A stretch of 64,000 nucleotides of DNA from NCBI GenBank assembly GCA_037974665.1, contig CM075764.1:79128325-79192324 (forward strand). Direction: 5' to 3'. This document shows, piece after piece, positions 12,106 through 24,612 of this stretch; the first letter of the stretch is position 1; each line of letters opens with the position of its first letter. A program made the position numbers and the translations under genes. The notes beneath the pieces were generated by a model. That model ran no database searches, was not told the DNA's origin, and saw nothing but the letters and a program-made list of their open reading frames with translations. Source of the stretch: Ehretia macrophylla (taxonomy: Eukaryota; Streptophyta; Magnoliopsida; Boraginales; Ehretiaceae).

Positions 12106-12476
12106 ATATGGGTACACGACACATATATGGGTCATTGGGTCATGGGTTGGGTCAAACTATTGCACTAAATAAGCTAAAATAAAGTCCAAAACAAGTAAAC
12201 ATTAAAAGCTCAATAATGCAAATTGCTGAAATTTACTATTCATGCAATACCAAAATATTTTTGTGTTTCACTCTCCCGATATGCTATGCACAAAATTCAA
12301 TTTTTCGCATGGCTCCTAAATGCCAAGTAACATAGGAAAAATGCGAAATCAAAAAAATAAAGCAGTCGAAAATCCTTGTGAATAGTAACTATGCTAAGTG
12401 AACATTTAAGTAATTTAAATGCACACAAAATATATGCAAATGAATATCATGTGTGCACTCAAGTTCGGGCGTCACA

Positions 12477-12769
12477 TAGCATGTACCTTCAGTTGGATTA
12501 TCGATTAGAGGTTCTAAGGAGAAGAAGTAGTCAAAAGGTGATAGTACAAGCTGTAGACCTGTTTTGGCTATGAATGAGTATAAAAGGGTATCTTGGCCAT
12601 TTCACTTGGTTGGTCTAAAGACAAAGTGTCATACTCTGCGTGGTATACTTGTGTAAACACAATAATTATCCTATAATACAACCATAGTCTTTTAGTGGAA
12701 TAGATTAAAGTTAAAATGACAAAATGTAGCTAGACACTAACATGGGCATTTTGGTCATTTTTAATGGAA
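12477..12769. other. Unassigned stretch before the copia remnant
   Basis: No open frame, primer site or LTR border is recognisable here. It may be decayed copia sequence upstream of the reverse transcriptase. Confidence 0.3.
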
Positions 12770-13149
12770 GGATTCTATTGGCCATAGCATGTCGTTATGA
12801 TTATGAGATTTAGCAGATGGACATCAAAACAACATGCCTTAAAAAGAATCTTGACGAAAGCATCTATATGATGTATCCAGATGAATTTGTTGCAAGAGGC
12901 CAAAAAAATATGGTTTGTAAGCTTTAGAAGTATACTTATGGATTTAAGTAGTCATCACGTGTATGGGACATCAAGTTTGATCAAGCGGTCAAATCTTTTG
13001 ACTTTGATCAGAACATTGTTGAGCTATGTGTGTATAAGAAATGTATTATCAATGCTATAGCATTCTTAATCCTCTATGTGGATGACATTCTACTAATTGG
13101 GAATGATGTAGGGATGTTGTTATCCATTAAGGTTTGGCTATCTACTCAA
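12770..13149 (+). pseudogene. Copia pol remnant: reverse transcriptase core
   Basis: Ty1-copia reverse transcriptase would copy the element RNA into DNA in the particle. Translation shows ILLAIACRYDYEI, then DESIYMMYPDEF. The catalytic block YVDDILLIGND lies at 13075-13107, followed by LSIKVWLSTQ. Several in-frame stops (for example around 12819 and 12924) and base losses make it non-functional. The frame is cut at 13149 by a solo LTR and resumes at 14806; the two halves share the duplicated CTCAA. Nothing recognisable of gag, protease or integrase is present upstream. Confidence 0.8.
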
Positions 13150-14805
13150 TGAAAGTACTAGCCAACATTAGAGATCATGTCACTACATATTCTTTAGTTG
13201 GATACAAGATCGAGAAAGTCATGCATGGATACCATGCTATAGCCGAAACATACATAGGCAAACAACAAATTTTTTTCAAGTTTTGTAGCAAGAATCAACA
13301 TACATTCTTTCTATCATATCCATTAACTATCAACACAAGCTATATATATCAACTATACATATTGAAATAGTAAGGTTCATAGATATACCTCTCTTGTAGA
13401 CAACTTTGGAAATGATGAAGCTTGAAGACTAGCCTTTGAATCCTTCTAACTTGAAGGTCCTAGTTGGTCCACCAAACATCCAAAGTTCTACCACACCTTG
13501 ATGATGAAATGTGCTAGTATATCTTCAATGTATAAAGCTATGTATATGTGGTCTTTGATCAAAAAGCTTAAGCTTCTTGTAATACTAGCTATGGCCGAAA
13601 TCCTTAGCTCAAGGAAAAAGATGAAGTTTATCTCTCATCTCTCCTCTCTTGCTTTGGCCGAATGTGTGTATGTATGAGAGAGAAGTTCACATCTTTTGTT
13701 TAACATATAATCTATATTATAAGTTAATCTTGCAAAGTTAATTAGCCAATCAAAATTGCTAGCTTATTTGCAAGATCAAGACAAAGACATGCAAGCCTTG
13801 GATCACAATCATTATAATTGAATGACAAGATATCAATCTTCTCTCTCCTCCTTGCTTTGGCAGAAATTGTGAGTGGAAGGAGAGAGAATATTTTCATCTA
13901 TTATTATATATATATAACATGCTCATATATATATATATGAATCCATTTAACCGTCAAGAATTAGCGTGCAATCCGATCCTTCAATTAAGAATGCCCTGAT
14001 TGGGAAAGGACCATGAAATGGTTAAGTCCACCTCCGATACTATGTAAAAACCTGAACCGGTGAAATGAGAGATGACTACCATGGAAAAATCCATTTCCAT
14101 CACTTCATACTCGCCTTGGCCAAGGACTTCCTTGTTTAACGACCGATCTCAGATATTATAGGATATCACCTCATGCCGGAGATTAACATATCATATCTTG
14201 ACAATTACCTATCGGTTTATACCATAGAACTAAAATGCGAAAGGCTATAACCCACCTTATAGAAGACGGGTATTGTCTAGACGCAGTATTTAGCCTTTGA
14301 TATAACGAGCAGCCGTAATTTCTCAAGTCCAAGGATTAATTTGCACGATTCCCAACTAAATAGTAAACTATTAACCTGATATCATGCAATTCACTATTTA
14401 TTGTTACATTCAATGATCCGTACATCGACGATCACTCATATGTTTATTAGTCTACATCATCTGTTGTTCTGGCACTTCGCACGCCATCCTTTATCATTAA
14501 CATCACTATGTTAATCAAAGGTAATAACATATGATAACTTGTACTCGATTATTCTAGTCCTGGTTGAATAATCTGAAGGGCTATGAATAGATTCTTAATG
14601 TTTATCATATCGAAGAAAAACTGTGAAATATCCTAAACCCTTTTAGAACATTTTTCTTCTCAGATAAGCATTAGGGACACATTCATATTGAAGCGGAAAA
14701 TATGAATATCATACAAATAACATAGTGTATAAAACACATAAATATATTCTTATTAAACCCTAAATTAGGTCATCTCAACTATAGCATTAGGGCATATCCC
14801 TAACA
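13150..14805 (-). mobile_element. Solo copia LTR inserted in copia pol
   Basis: It starts TGAAAGTAC and ends CATATCCCTAACA, with the exact 5-bp duplication CTCAA at 13145-13149 and 14806-14810. It is the same family as 21224-23651 (plus) and 45767-48087 (minus): all share the TGTTAGGGATATG...AATGC terminus. No interior remains. An ATATAT run lies at 13901-13938. Confidence 0.9.
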
Positions 14806-15556
14806 CTCAATTCTAGATGAAAGATCTTGGAGAAGTTAGTTATATCCTTGGGATCAAGCTTCTCCAAGATTGTAGAAATAAGACACTAGTATTATCCTAA
14901 TTCTCGTATATTGATAGGATTCTTGTTAAGTTTAGCATGCAAGATCCAAAGAAGGGTTTGTTACCTTCTAGACATAGAGTACCCTTATCTAGAGATTAGT
15001 ATCCGAAGACACCTGAGGAAATAGAAAGCATAAAGAATGATCCATATCCTTAGGCTGTTCGTAGTCTGATGTATATGATACTATGTACAAGACTAGACAT
15101 CTGCTTTGCCATGGTCATAGTCAGCAAATATCAGTCAAATCCAGGACTGGCTCATTAGGTCGCGGTTAAGAACATAGTCAAGGATCTCTAGAGAACAAAA
15201 AAATGTGCATTAAAACACTATGTAGGCATCGTCTAGCTTATACAGACTTAGATTTTAGATTGATAGAGATTCCAAAAAGTCCACTTCTGGATAGATCTTT
15301 ACTTAGTCAAATGAAATTGTTTGTGGTGCTATAGCCTAATGTTAAGAGCCAAGGAATCATAGAAAAAGAAAACATATAGAGAAAAAGTACCATTTAATCT
15401 GGGAGTTTATCTAGCAAGGGGATATATTGGTAGAATAGATTACCTTAACTAATAACCTAGTAGATCCATTTGTCAAAATTCTTACAGAGAAAGTATTCTT
15501 AGCGTATGTGGAGTCTATGGGTCTTAGGATAGGAAGTAGTGATCTTTAGTGCAAGT
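14806..15556 (+). pseudogene. Copia pol remnant: reverse transcriptase end and RNase H
   Basis: This continues the frame interrupted by the solo LTR. MKDLGEVSYILGIKLLQD directly follows the STQ of the left part. Further on LDICFAMVIVSKYQSNPG (around 15090-15150) and LVDPFVKILTEKVF (near 15450-15495) correspond to the end of the RT and the C-terminal RNase H region of Ty1-copia polyproteins. Many stops and small indels are present. The end near 15556 is followed after a few bases by a copia LTR, which places the polypurine tract at about 15549-15563. Confidence 0.75.
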
Positions 15557-15563
15557 AGGAGTT

Positions 15564-16120
15564 TGTTGGGATTAGAATGCCTTAAAGCTCACAAACACAT
15601 AACATTTCATACATATTGGATACATATCGTGATTGTTAGCATTAATGGAAGCATTCATGCTTATTCTCTTTATGTGTATTTGTTGTATAGAGGTCCTTGA
15701 TTCAAGTAAGTGACTTAGGTGCATGGTGACGGAGCATAGAAGGTCTATGTCATAGATACTTGTTTCTAGATTATGTTCGTAATTGATCGGTGAAGCTGGG
15801 TAATTGATCAATGTTTAGGTTATTGTGAGATAGTCCCTTGTGAATGGTAACCTGTCTTGGTTTTTAATAGGTTTCTAAATAACGTCACTAGTGTGTGTGT
15901 CACACATTGAGCTGACCTCTCAATAAATATTATCAAAAATAGAGATCAAACTCTTAATAGGTACTATAAAAAATAAAGATCAAATATACCTTATGCTACT
16001 ACATGGCCAATACTCTGAATCTTGAGCATATGTGGATAAATTGATGAAATCAGATTTTTCTGCTTTGATGCACCATGGGTGAGACCTCAACTGTGGGTCA
16101 AAAACTCCATGTGCTAGGCA
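15564..16120 (+). repeat. Copia 3' LTR, left part
   Basis: TGTTGGGATTAGAATGCC starts right after the pol end and a purine-rich stretch. The LTR is interrupted at 16120 by LARD-M and continues at 24185. Its family differs from the solo copia LTRs of this window. Confidence 0.6.
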
Positions 16121-16599
16121 TGTAATACCCCGACCCTCACGAGATCAGAAATTCTATTAATCAATCTATTCACAACCCAATACCAAACCCAGGCACAAAT
16201 TTTAGGAAAAACAGACGGAGTCTCCCCTGTTTATAGGACAAACAGTTCACCTGCACACAGAATATAAATGGACCAGTACCATGTCCAACACATTCCACAA
16301 CTTCTCAAGGCCATCCGAGCCTTGGTACTCAACAAAAGATCACAAGCAAGCATTGAATTCAACTAAACTAACCTCATACATAAACCAGATTATCATACCA
16401 CTCTAATGACCAAGGTAAAATAAATTATAATTCCTCCATACAATGAATACATACAACTCATGAAAGTAGTTATCTTTATATCTCTTTACAACTCAAGCCA
16501 CATAACACACAGGGCATCTCTTTCAGGCAATGAACTAACAATGAAATCACAAACCCTTTCTTCTTTCACAGCAACCTGAAATATTGTGGGTGAAAGGGG

Positions 16600-16618
16600 T
16601 GAGCATACACTATGCTCA
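16600..16618 (-). other. Conserved LTR hairpin, LARD-M left LTR
   Basis: Perfect 8-bp arms TGAGCATA and TATGCTCA with a 3-base loop. In sense (minus) it is followed by a stretch ending ATTTCAG|G at about 16575. Confidence 0.7.
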
Positions 16619-17981
16619 GGGAGGGAGGAAACAGATATCGGGATGAAGATAGAGGAGAACATACAATACAAATAAGAACAATTACACATTATAAGCAATA
16701 AAGAAAGCAATCTATATAAGCATTAATACAAATAAGAAAACAATCAAAATAAGTATTAACATAACCAACAAATATATACCATACTTTGAAGGCTATGGTT
16801 CGATCTCACGAACATATACCAATCCACGAGCAATACATCAATCTTGAGCTTGATGTTGACAACGATGACAATAAGTGAGCATCCACCTTATAACTTCGAC
16901 TGGGTGTACTAAGGATGTACCCCGACACATCTACGACCCAAATCTCCTAGGGCAGTATCCTTAGCGAGAATGGGAATAGGACATAGAGCTAGAGCAACAC
17001 AGCCCTGGCAGCCCGAGACTGCCTAAAGAGCTTCATCATACACGTGCATGACACTATGCAATGCAATACGAGATACAAGTAATAAATGAGTGATAGCACG
17101 AAAGTGTAGATTAGTAGCAACAATTGATAACTCAAGCATTATAATCAATATCAACAATAAGAACAATAACTAAACAAGCAAAACTGGTTCAATACACGCA
17201 ATCTGCAAGAAATCACTATTCAAGCTCTAACTTCTAAAGGCAATTACGATCAAACGAGTTACGGGATTGGGAAACCGACTTCACTACCCTCACTTAGGCA
17301 CATTAAGGCACGTTTCTATGCTATTAAACCTCGCTTTCCCAACCGAAGTCCGAGAGTCCACCTAGTGCGTTTGAACTACAGCTATGTTAATCGGGCATCC
17401 CATCAACACCACAACAACGCCAAAATTGCTTCATGCACTCACAAGCCAAACCCTCAACCCAAAACGAGCACGGTCAACACTTGGTCAAACGGCCTCTTTT
17501 CGATTTAATGCTAATTTCTCAATTTTATCAAAGTGGAACCCATTTTTACTGCACATTTAACCTTCCTAACACTAATGGCACCTAACTAAATCAAGAAAAT
17601 ACAATTCGGATTGAAAATCCGAAAATTCAAGGGTTTACTATTCAAAGTTACTATTCATGTTCTTCCCCAGATTAAATTTACGTTTCTAGTCGTAAAAATC
17701 TCTAAATAACTATCAAGCAATGCTCTATGATCATCAAAGAGGCTAATTCAAGCAACATTAAGCATTTAAACACAATATATTGCAAATCTAAAAATTTGAA
17801 ACATAAATCAAGATTTATAGAAAATGCATAAAAGGCATGAAATCCCTCACAAGGCAAGGTGTAGAAGCATGAAGAAGACTCATGGATAGCTCAAACACCT
17901 CCTAGCACAAGTTCAAGGATCAAATTTTGAAGATTGTTGAAGAACCTTTTCTCTATTTTCTTTGTTCTTGCTTACGGCAAT

Positions 17982-18028
17982 GGGGTTGGGGTTGGGGTTG
18001 GGGTTGGGGGGCGGGGGGGCTTGGGGTT
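17982..18028 (+). repeat. TTGGGG repeats and G run
   Basis: At least four GGGGTT units are followed by further long G runs with single interruptions. On the sense (minus) strand of the LTR this is C-rich. The matching part of the other LTR is deleted, so copy comparison is not possible here. Confidence 0.8.
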
Positions 18029-18645
18029 TGGAAATTTGTTTTGTTCTTTGTTTGCCTTGTTTAGCCTTTTAAAAATATGACAAGGGCACAATGGTCAAAA
18101 GGAAAGGTCAAAGCTCAATTAAAATGGTCAATGTCCAAGTATTTGGTCTTTTTAGTTGGCAAATGCATCAAACAATTTGGCTAGCAATCAAAACATACAC
18201 TAAATACTAAAAATAGTGCTGAAAATACTATTCACTAAGGACTCAAAACAATTTGATAACTCTTGTTTTCGATTTGCTACGAACGAACGGTCGATGAACG
18301 ATTGCTATAAAAATGATAAGTAATGATAGAAAAATCTAATTTTTGAAAAGTAAAGTAGTTTTAAAATTTACTCCGGGCTCGGAGCTATTTTTTCCATTTA
18401 GTTAAAAATAAAGTAAATAAATACAAGAAAATAAAATTGAGTACTAAAAATAATAAAATAGCTAATATTCATTTTAAATAATGAATTCAAGTATTATTTG
18501 AATACTTTTAAAAGAAATATGAAAATAGTACAAAAATGGATGACTTAGCTAAATTAATCACTTAAGTTTATACTATCATTCAAAATAAAACTCATTTAAA
18601 TGCAAACAGATATTATTAATTATATGTTGGGTTTGGGGTATCACA

Positions 18646-19971
18646 TCCTTCCCCCTTAAAACAATTGCGTCCTCGCAATTCTTCTTCAAAGAGAACTCAG
18701 CATCATCTGAAATCCAACTCTGACCACTCTTCATTGGTTGCTAAGCAAGACACTGAATAAGAACGCCTGAAGAAAAACCCAAATAACAAATCCAAGTAGC
18801 ACTGCCTGAAAATTCCAAAGTAATAGGGCCAAATAAAGGCTCCAATAGAAATGCCAATTAGAGATCCGAATAAGAATCCTATGTGTGTATGGAACGAGAA
18901 CCCAAGTATATCTCAAGAAGACTCCAAGCAAGAAATCTAGTCAAATATACCACAAGAAGTTCTGTAGGGATAATATACGCTGATGTACACCAATATATCA
19001 ATAAAGTCCCCAAGTTAAATACCCAATAGGATAACCAATTAGATCCCGAATACCGCTATTGAATGCTGAGAAGAACGCCAAAGGGAATACCAAAGAAAAT
19101 ATTATGCATCCCATAAGATACTCAAGTTGAATACCAAATATAGATTCCCGGCCGGATGAGAAGACTAAGTGAGAGTCTTGAGTAGATGCACCATACACAA
19201 AACCAAACTCCGAGGCTTCACCACCGTTTGCCGAGTGAGAACTTCATACAAACTTGCCAATAAGAAAGCCTAATAAGAAAATACCAAGGGAAAGCTCCAA
19301 GGAACAGTCATATAGAAATCCTGAATAAAGTCATTCATTTCAGATTGCTGAGCATAGAATAACACCTTGGAAGAAATCCCAATAACCAAACTTCAATTAG
19401 AAATACCGACTCCAAATAGATAGCTATTCAATGCCTCCAACCTTTGTTAATCCATATAACTTGGAGGCTTGCTACTAATCACCTTTCTTCAATGAAATGA
19501 AGAAGTCTTTCTTACCATTTTAATGGGCCATGCATGAATGCCAGGATATCACATATATATAAACATATATGCTTTAAACTATTACGCAAGCATGTTTATA
19601 AAAGAGTTTATAAAAACAGTTTAATCAACAAAGTCATTCAAGTACGAATCACAACATAACCAATTCAAATCACAACACAACTCAATTCAAGATATTCAAA
19701 TACACACATTACAAGGAATAATTCAAGCAAATAACAATTCACGAGGTCACTTGGATTCACGATTAGCCACTTCACTTCACTTGGCACACATTGAGCACAT
19801 AGCACACAATGATATCACATAGGTGCACACATTCATTTCAAGACATACAATCTCACATACAAGTACACACATTTACTCAAGACACACTTCACAAGCACAC
19901 ACTCAAGGGTTACAATCCGACTAACTGAGGACCCTGTCTCGGCTGAGAGCTATCTAAGCTCTGATACCACT
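18646..19971 (-). other. Non-coding interior of LARD-M with PPT and primer site
   Basis: On the minus strand a purine tract (18646-18661, AAGGGGGAAGG core) lies next to the 3' LTR. Just before it comes the inverted repeat AATTGCG...CGCAATT (18664-18681). The primer site reversed as GCTCTGATACCA is at 19958-19969, 2 bases from the 5' LTR. Minus-strand open frames at 18731-18931 and 18998-19198 are strongly hydrophobic; the first shares SLYLALLL with LARD-R. They lie in sequence full of AATACC and CCAAATAA words. No protein function can be assigned. Confidence 0.8.
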
Positions 19972-21223
19972 TGTAATACCTTAACCCCTCATGAGATTGG
20001 GAATTCTATTAATCAATCTATTCACAACCCAATACCAAACCTGGACACAGATTTTAAGGAAAACAGATGAAGTCTCCCTGTTTATAGAACACATAATATA
20101 AATGGACCAGTTTCATGTCCAACACATGCACACAGAATATAAATGGACCAGTATCGTGTCCAATACATTCGACAACTCCTTAAGGCCATCCGAGCCTTAG
20201 TACTCAACAAAAGATCACAGGCAAGCGTTGAATTCAACTAAACTAACCTACTACATAAACTAGGTTATCATACCACTCTAATGACCTAGTTAAAATAAAT
20301 TATAATTCCTCCATGCAATGAATACATACAACTCATGAAAGTAGTCATCTTGACATCTCTTTACAACTCAAGCCACATAACACACAGGGCATCTCTTTTA
20401 GGCAACGAACTAACAATGAAATCAAGAACCTTTTCTTCTTTCATAGCAACCTGAAATATTGTGGGTGAAAGGGATTAGCATATACTATGCTTAGCGAGGA
20501 AGGAAACGGATATTGAGGTAGAGATAGAGGAGAATATGCAATACAAATAAGAGCAATTACACATTATAAGTAATAAAGAAAGCAATCTATATAAGGATTA
20601 ATACAAGTAAGAAAACAATCAGAATAAACATTAACATAACCAACAAAACTATACTACACTTTGAACGCTAAGGTTCGATCTCACGAGCGATATACCAATC
20701 CATAAGCAATACATCAATCTTGAGCTTGATGTTGACAACGATGATAATAAGCACGCATCCTCCTTATAACTTTGACTGGGTGTACTCTGGATGTACCCCG
20801 ACACATCTACGTCCCAAATACCCCAAGGTGGCATCCCTAGAGAGAATGGGAATAGGAAACAAAGCTAGAGCAACGCAGCCCTGGCAGTTCGAGACTGCCC
20901 AGAGAGGCTCATCACACACGCGTCTGACACTATGCAATGCAATACGAGATAGAAGCAATAAACGGGCGATAGCACGAAAGTACGGATTAGTAGCAACAAT
21001 TGATAACTCAAGCTTTATAATCAACATCAACAACAAGAACAATAACTAAACAAGCAAAACTGGTTCAATACACGGAATCTACAAGAAAACACTATTCAAG
21101 CTTTAACTTCTAAAGGCAATTACGATCAAACGATTTACGGGATTGTGAAACTGACTTTACTGCCCTCACTTAGGCACATTAAGGCACGTTTATATGCTAT
21201 TAAACCTCGCTTTCCCAACCGAA

Positions 21224-22471
21224 TGTTAGGGATATGGCCTAATGCTAAAGTTTGAGATGACTTTATTAGGGTTTAATAAGAATATGCTTATGTGTTTTAT
21301 ACACTATATAATTTGTAGGATATTCATATTCTCTGCTTCGATATGAATATGTCCCTAATGCTTATCCAAGAAGAGAAATGTTCTAAAAGGGTTTAGGATA
21401 TTTCTCACTTTCTCTTTGATATGATAAACATTAAGAATTGATTCATAGCCCATCAAATTATTCAACCGGGACTAGAATAATCAAGTACGGGTTATCATAT
21501 GTCATTACCTTTGATTAACATAGTGATGTTAATGATAAAGGATGGCGTGCAAAATGCCAGAACAGCATGGTAATGTGGACTAATAAACATATGAGTGATC
21601 GTCTGTGTACAAATCATTGAATGTGATAATAAATAGTGAACTACATGATTTCAGGCTAATAGTTTACTATTTAGTTGAGAATTGTGCAAATTAATCCTTA
21701 GACTTGAGAAATTACGGCTGCCGATTATATCAGGGGCTAAATATTACGTCTCGACAATACCCGTCTTCCATAAGATGGGTTACGGCCTTTCGCGCTTTAG
21801 TTTTGTAATATGAACCGACATGTAATTATCAAGATAGGATATGTTAACCTCCGATGTGAGGCGATGTCGTATGATATTTGAGATCGGTTGGTATACGAGG
21901 AAGTCCTTGGCCAAGGCGAGTATGAAGTGACGAAAATGAGTTTTTCCATGGTAGTCATCTCTCGTTTCACCGATTCAGATTTATACATAGTATTGGATGT
22001 AAACTTAACCATTTCATGGTCCTTTCCCTGTCGGGGCACTTGTAACAGAAAGATCAGACTGCACGCTAATTCTCGACAGGTAAATAGATTCATAAAAGAC
22101 GTCGTCTTCATTATCGTACATTCTCATGATACGCTCATTGCTAGTGCGTCACTCATGAGCATAAGGGTATTTCGGTAAATGACGGAGACAATTCCGAAAT
22201 AGATAAGGAGGTTTATCAGTCCCTCATCGTACATGATTATGAATCTAGAAGGTCACACACTAATAAGTATCATGAATAAGTTCACTGAGAGCTTGTATAA
22301 TGTCGTAGATGGCTTTAAAGTGTTAAGAGTCATCTATGTTGGTAATTGGGCCAAAAATGTAATTTTGGAAAGTTTTGGGGTCAAATTGTAATTACCAAAA
22401 CTTTTGGGTCAAAATTGCAATTATTGAAAAGTTGTTTCAATGTATTTATTCTAATAGAGATTAGAATAAGT

Positions 22472-22537
<66 letters not shown>

Positions 22538-23651
22538 GTGTTTATATATATGCGTATATGTGATGGCGACGTAATTTGAAAAATACCATGTCATCATCCT
22601 AGTCATCAAATGAAAAAGATAAATTAATGATTGGGCATTGACATGTGGCATATGAAATCTATTAGATTGTCCATGTCATTAATCCTAGTCATCTGATTTT
22701 GAATTGAATGGATATGATTGAGTCTTGAATAAAGACAAAAGAATCATAGCCATTGCTTTTTGATGATAAAACTTTTTTCCCAAGTGGCAGGAGAGAGAAA
22801 AAGGTGTCCCTTGGATTGTAATGATTACGATCCAAGGTCATGCATGACTTGATTATTTCAATCAAGAAAGAGAAATAATGTGATTGGCTCTTGATGCATG
22901 AATGACATTAAAATATAATAGAGATTATATGATGCATAAAAGTTGACAACTTTCTCTCTTTTTTTAACTACCATTTTCGGCCAACTCAATGAGGAGAGAG
23001 AACATTATATTCTTGCCATTCAATTGCAATCATTCTAATCCTGGGATATGCATGGCTTCTCAAGACAATGAAGTTAGTATGATTGGGCAATCTAATATAA
23101 TAGTTTATGCTAATAAAAGATAACATTCTCTTTTCCTGATGCTAACACTCACACGACACAAACAAGGCAAAAGTTAGCAATCATCTTCTTCTTCTCTATG
23201 TGTGATTCTCGGACATAGTGAGAAATAGGAGAGTTTACTTTGCTTTTGTGTTGTGACCATCATACATACAAAAGACAACTTGAAGAAAGACTAGCACTTT
23301 AACTCTTCAAGCTTGGGTTGAGCTTTGGATACTTGGTGGACTACCTAGACCCTTCAAGTTAGAAGGAACATTCATCAAAGTACTTGCAAGCTACATCAAC
23401 CTTGTGTCTACAAGAGGTATACCTAATAACTTTTGCTTTACATTATATATAGTTGATATATAATGAGTATATGTACATCTAGTTTTTGAACATATTTGAA
23501 TATATGCATGTTGATCCTTTGCTTGAACCTTGAAAAAAAATTTGTTGTTACACATATATGGTTCGGCCATGACCTTGTGGTATCCATGCACTACTTTCAA
23601 GATCCTACACTACTTTCAAGATGTTGCTCTTTACCTTGTGGTATCCATGCA
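21224..23651 (+). mobile_element. Copia LTR inserted in LARD-M, 3' end damaged
   Basis: It starts TGTTAGGGATATGG, the same border as the solo copia LTRs read in plus direction. The end is not the family terminus. Instead an 18-bp segment CCTTGTGGTATCCATGCA occurs twice (about 23572 and 23635), and the sequence then joins LARD-M LTR at a shared GCAC. No target duplication survives. This suggests a solo LTR followed by a deletion that removed its end and 738 bp of the host LTR. Confidence 0.8.
22476..22534. repeat. AT dinucleotide microsatellite
   Basis: An almost uninterrupted TA run of nearly 60 bp inside the copia LTR. A 77-codon frame across it is a by-product of the repeat. Confidence 0.95.
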
Positions 23652-24184
23652 CAATGGTCAAAAGGAAAGGTCAAAGCTCAATTAAAATGGTCAATGTCCA
23701 AGTATTTGGTCTTTTTAGTTGGCAAATGCATCAAACAATTTGGCTAGCAATCAAAACATACACTAAATACTAAAAATAGTGCTGAAAATACTATTCACTA
23801 AGGACTCAAAACAATTCGATAACTCTTGTTTTCGATTTGCTACGAACGAACGGTCGATGAACGATTGCTATAAAAATGATAAGTAATGATAGAAAAATAT
23901 AATTTTTGAAAAGTAAAGTAGTTTTAAAATTTACTCTGGGCTCGGAGCTATTTTTTTCATTTAGTTGAAAACAAAGTAAATAAATACAATAAAATAAAAT
24001 TGAGTACTAAAAATAATAAAATAGCTAATATTCATTTTAAATAATGAATTCAAGTATTATTTGAATACTTTTAAAAGAAATATGAAAATAGTGCAAAAAT
24101 GGATGACTATCATTCAAAATAAAACTCATTTAAATGCAAACATATATTATTAATTATTTGCTTGGTTCGGGGTATCACAAGGCA

Positions 24185-24263
24185 TATGGGTATGACTAGT
24201 TGGAACATGCGTATGTAATATAGAATTCATATCGTTGAGTGACGGAGTAATCACTCCCTTGTG
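24185..24263 (+). repeat. Copia 3' LTR, right part
   Basis: It continues the LTR that begins at 15564 after removal of LARD-M and one copy of AGGCA. The exact right end is not clear. Confidence 0.45.
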
Positions 24264-24612
24264 ATTATTTGGTTCGGAGCCTTTGTTTGTAAATATCGTC
24301 GGCCAACAAAAAATGAAAAAGTAAAAAAAGTATTTTTATTCTTTTATTGCCTTTTATCGTTTTATCTTGCTTTATTTTCTGTTATTTTGCTCGTGAGCTT
24401 AATTCCAAGTTGTAGATATGAAGGGTTACCTTTCTTTTCATTATCGATTATCTCAGGCACGTGCTTCTACTTCCTCTCTTTTTCTTAATTGACTCACTCT
24501 TATGCATTGTCATTATTATTCTCTCGTTATATGCTCTTTTTCCCTTTCACATACCTCTAATATGTTTTAATTTTGTTTGCTTGAGGACAAACACATCTTA
24601 GGTTTGGGGGTG
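24264..24612 (+). mobile_element. 3' end of an Athila/Tat element with polypurine tract
   Basis: A T-rich stretch is followed by GCTTGAGGACAA (24579-24590) and CTTAGGTTTGGGGGTG (24597-24612). These are typical of the end of Athila/Tat internal regions just before the 3' LTR. Whether it belongs to the Athila remnant at 6486-10970 or to the LTR at 36663-38690 cannot be decided. Confidence 0.6.

Larger units (their letters stand above)
10971..12476 (-). mobile_element. Truncated Tekay-type LTR
   Basis: It ends TTCGGGCGTCACA at 12476, the usual LTR border of this group. From about 11040 on it aligns by eye with 17560-17950 in LARD-M. The start (TGT...) is missing, so it is a fragment joined to the Athila remnant near 10970. 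A complete TRIM element is inserted at 11549-12105. A CCGATATGCTATGCAC passage near 12285 also occurs in other LTRs of the window. Confidence 0.6.
16121..18645 (-). repeat. 3' LTR of LARD-M
   Basis: 2525 bp from TGTAATACCCC to GGGTATCACA. It is almost the same length as the LARD-R LTR (2528 bp). It is the intact reference for the damaged partner LTR: 17348-18085 has no counterpart there. Confidence 0.88.
16121..24179 (-). mobile_element. Complete non-coding LTR element (LARD-M)
   Basis: Two related LTRs (16121-18645 and 19972-24179), a 1326-bp interior with polypurine tract and primer site, and the exact duplication AGGCA (16116-16120 and 24180-24184) define a complete minus-oriented insertion in a copia LTR. 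The interior has no gag, protease, reverse transcriptase or integrase motif. It must have moved with enzymes from elsewhere; the Tekay element at 25946-35419 shares the primer site and the polypurine context and is a plausible donor type. The right LTR was later hit by a copia LTR with loss of target sequence. Confidence 0.9.
19972..24179 (-). repeat. 5' LTR of LARD-M, split by a copia LTR
   Basis: The LTR parts are 19972-21223 and about 23649-24179, about 1783 bp in total. Compared with the partner LTR 738 bp are missing exactly where the copia LTR sits. Otherwise the two LTRs agree closely, for example over the 80 bp after the junction. The hairpin at 20475-20493 (AGCATA/TATGCT) is weakened: the outer G-C pair became T-T. 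Confidence 0.88.

Noticed and set aside
12477..16120. Functional copia reverse transcriptase because YVDD is intact
   Set aside because: Many stops, lost bases and a solo LTR in the frame exclude function.
22346..22651. Tyr-Ile repeat frames on both strands
   Set aside because: They are the AT microsatellite read as codons.
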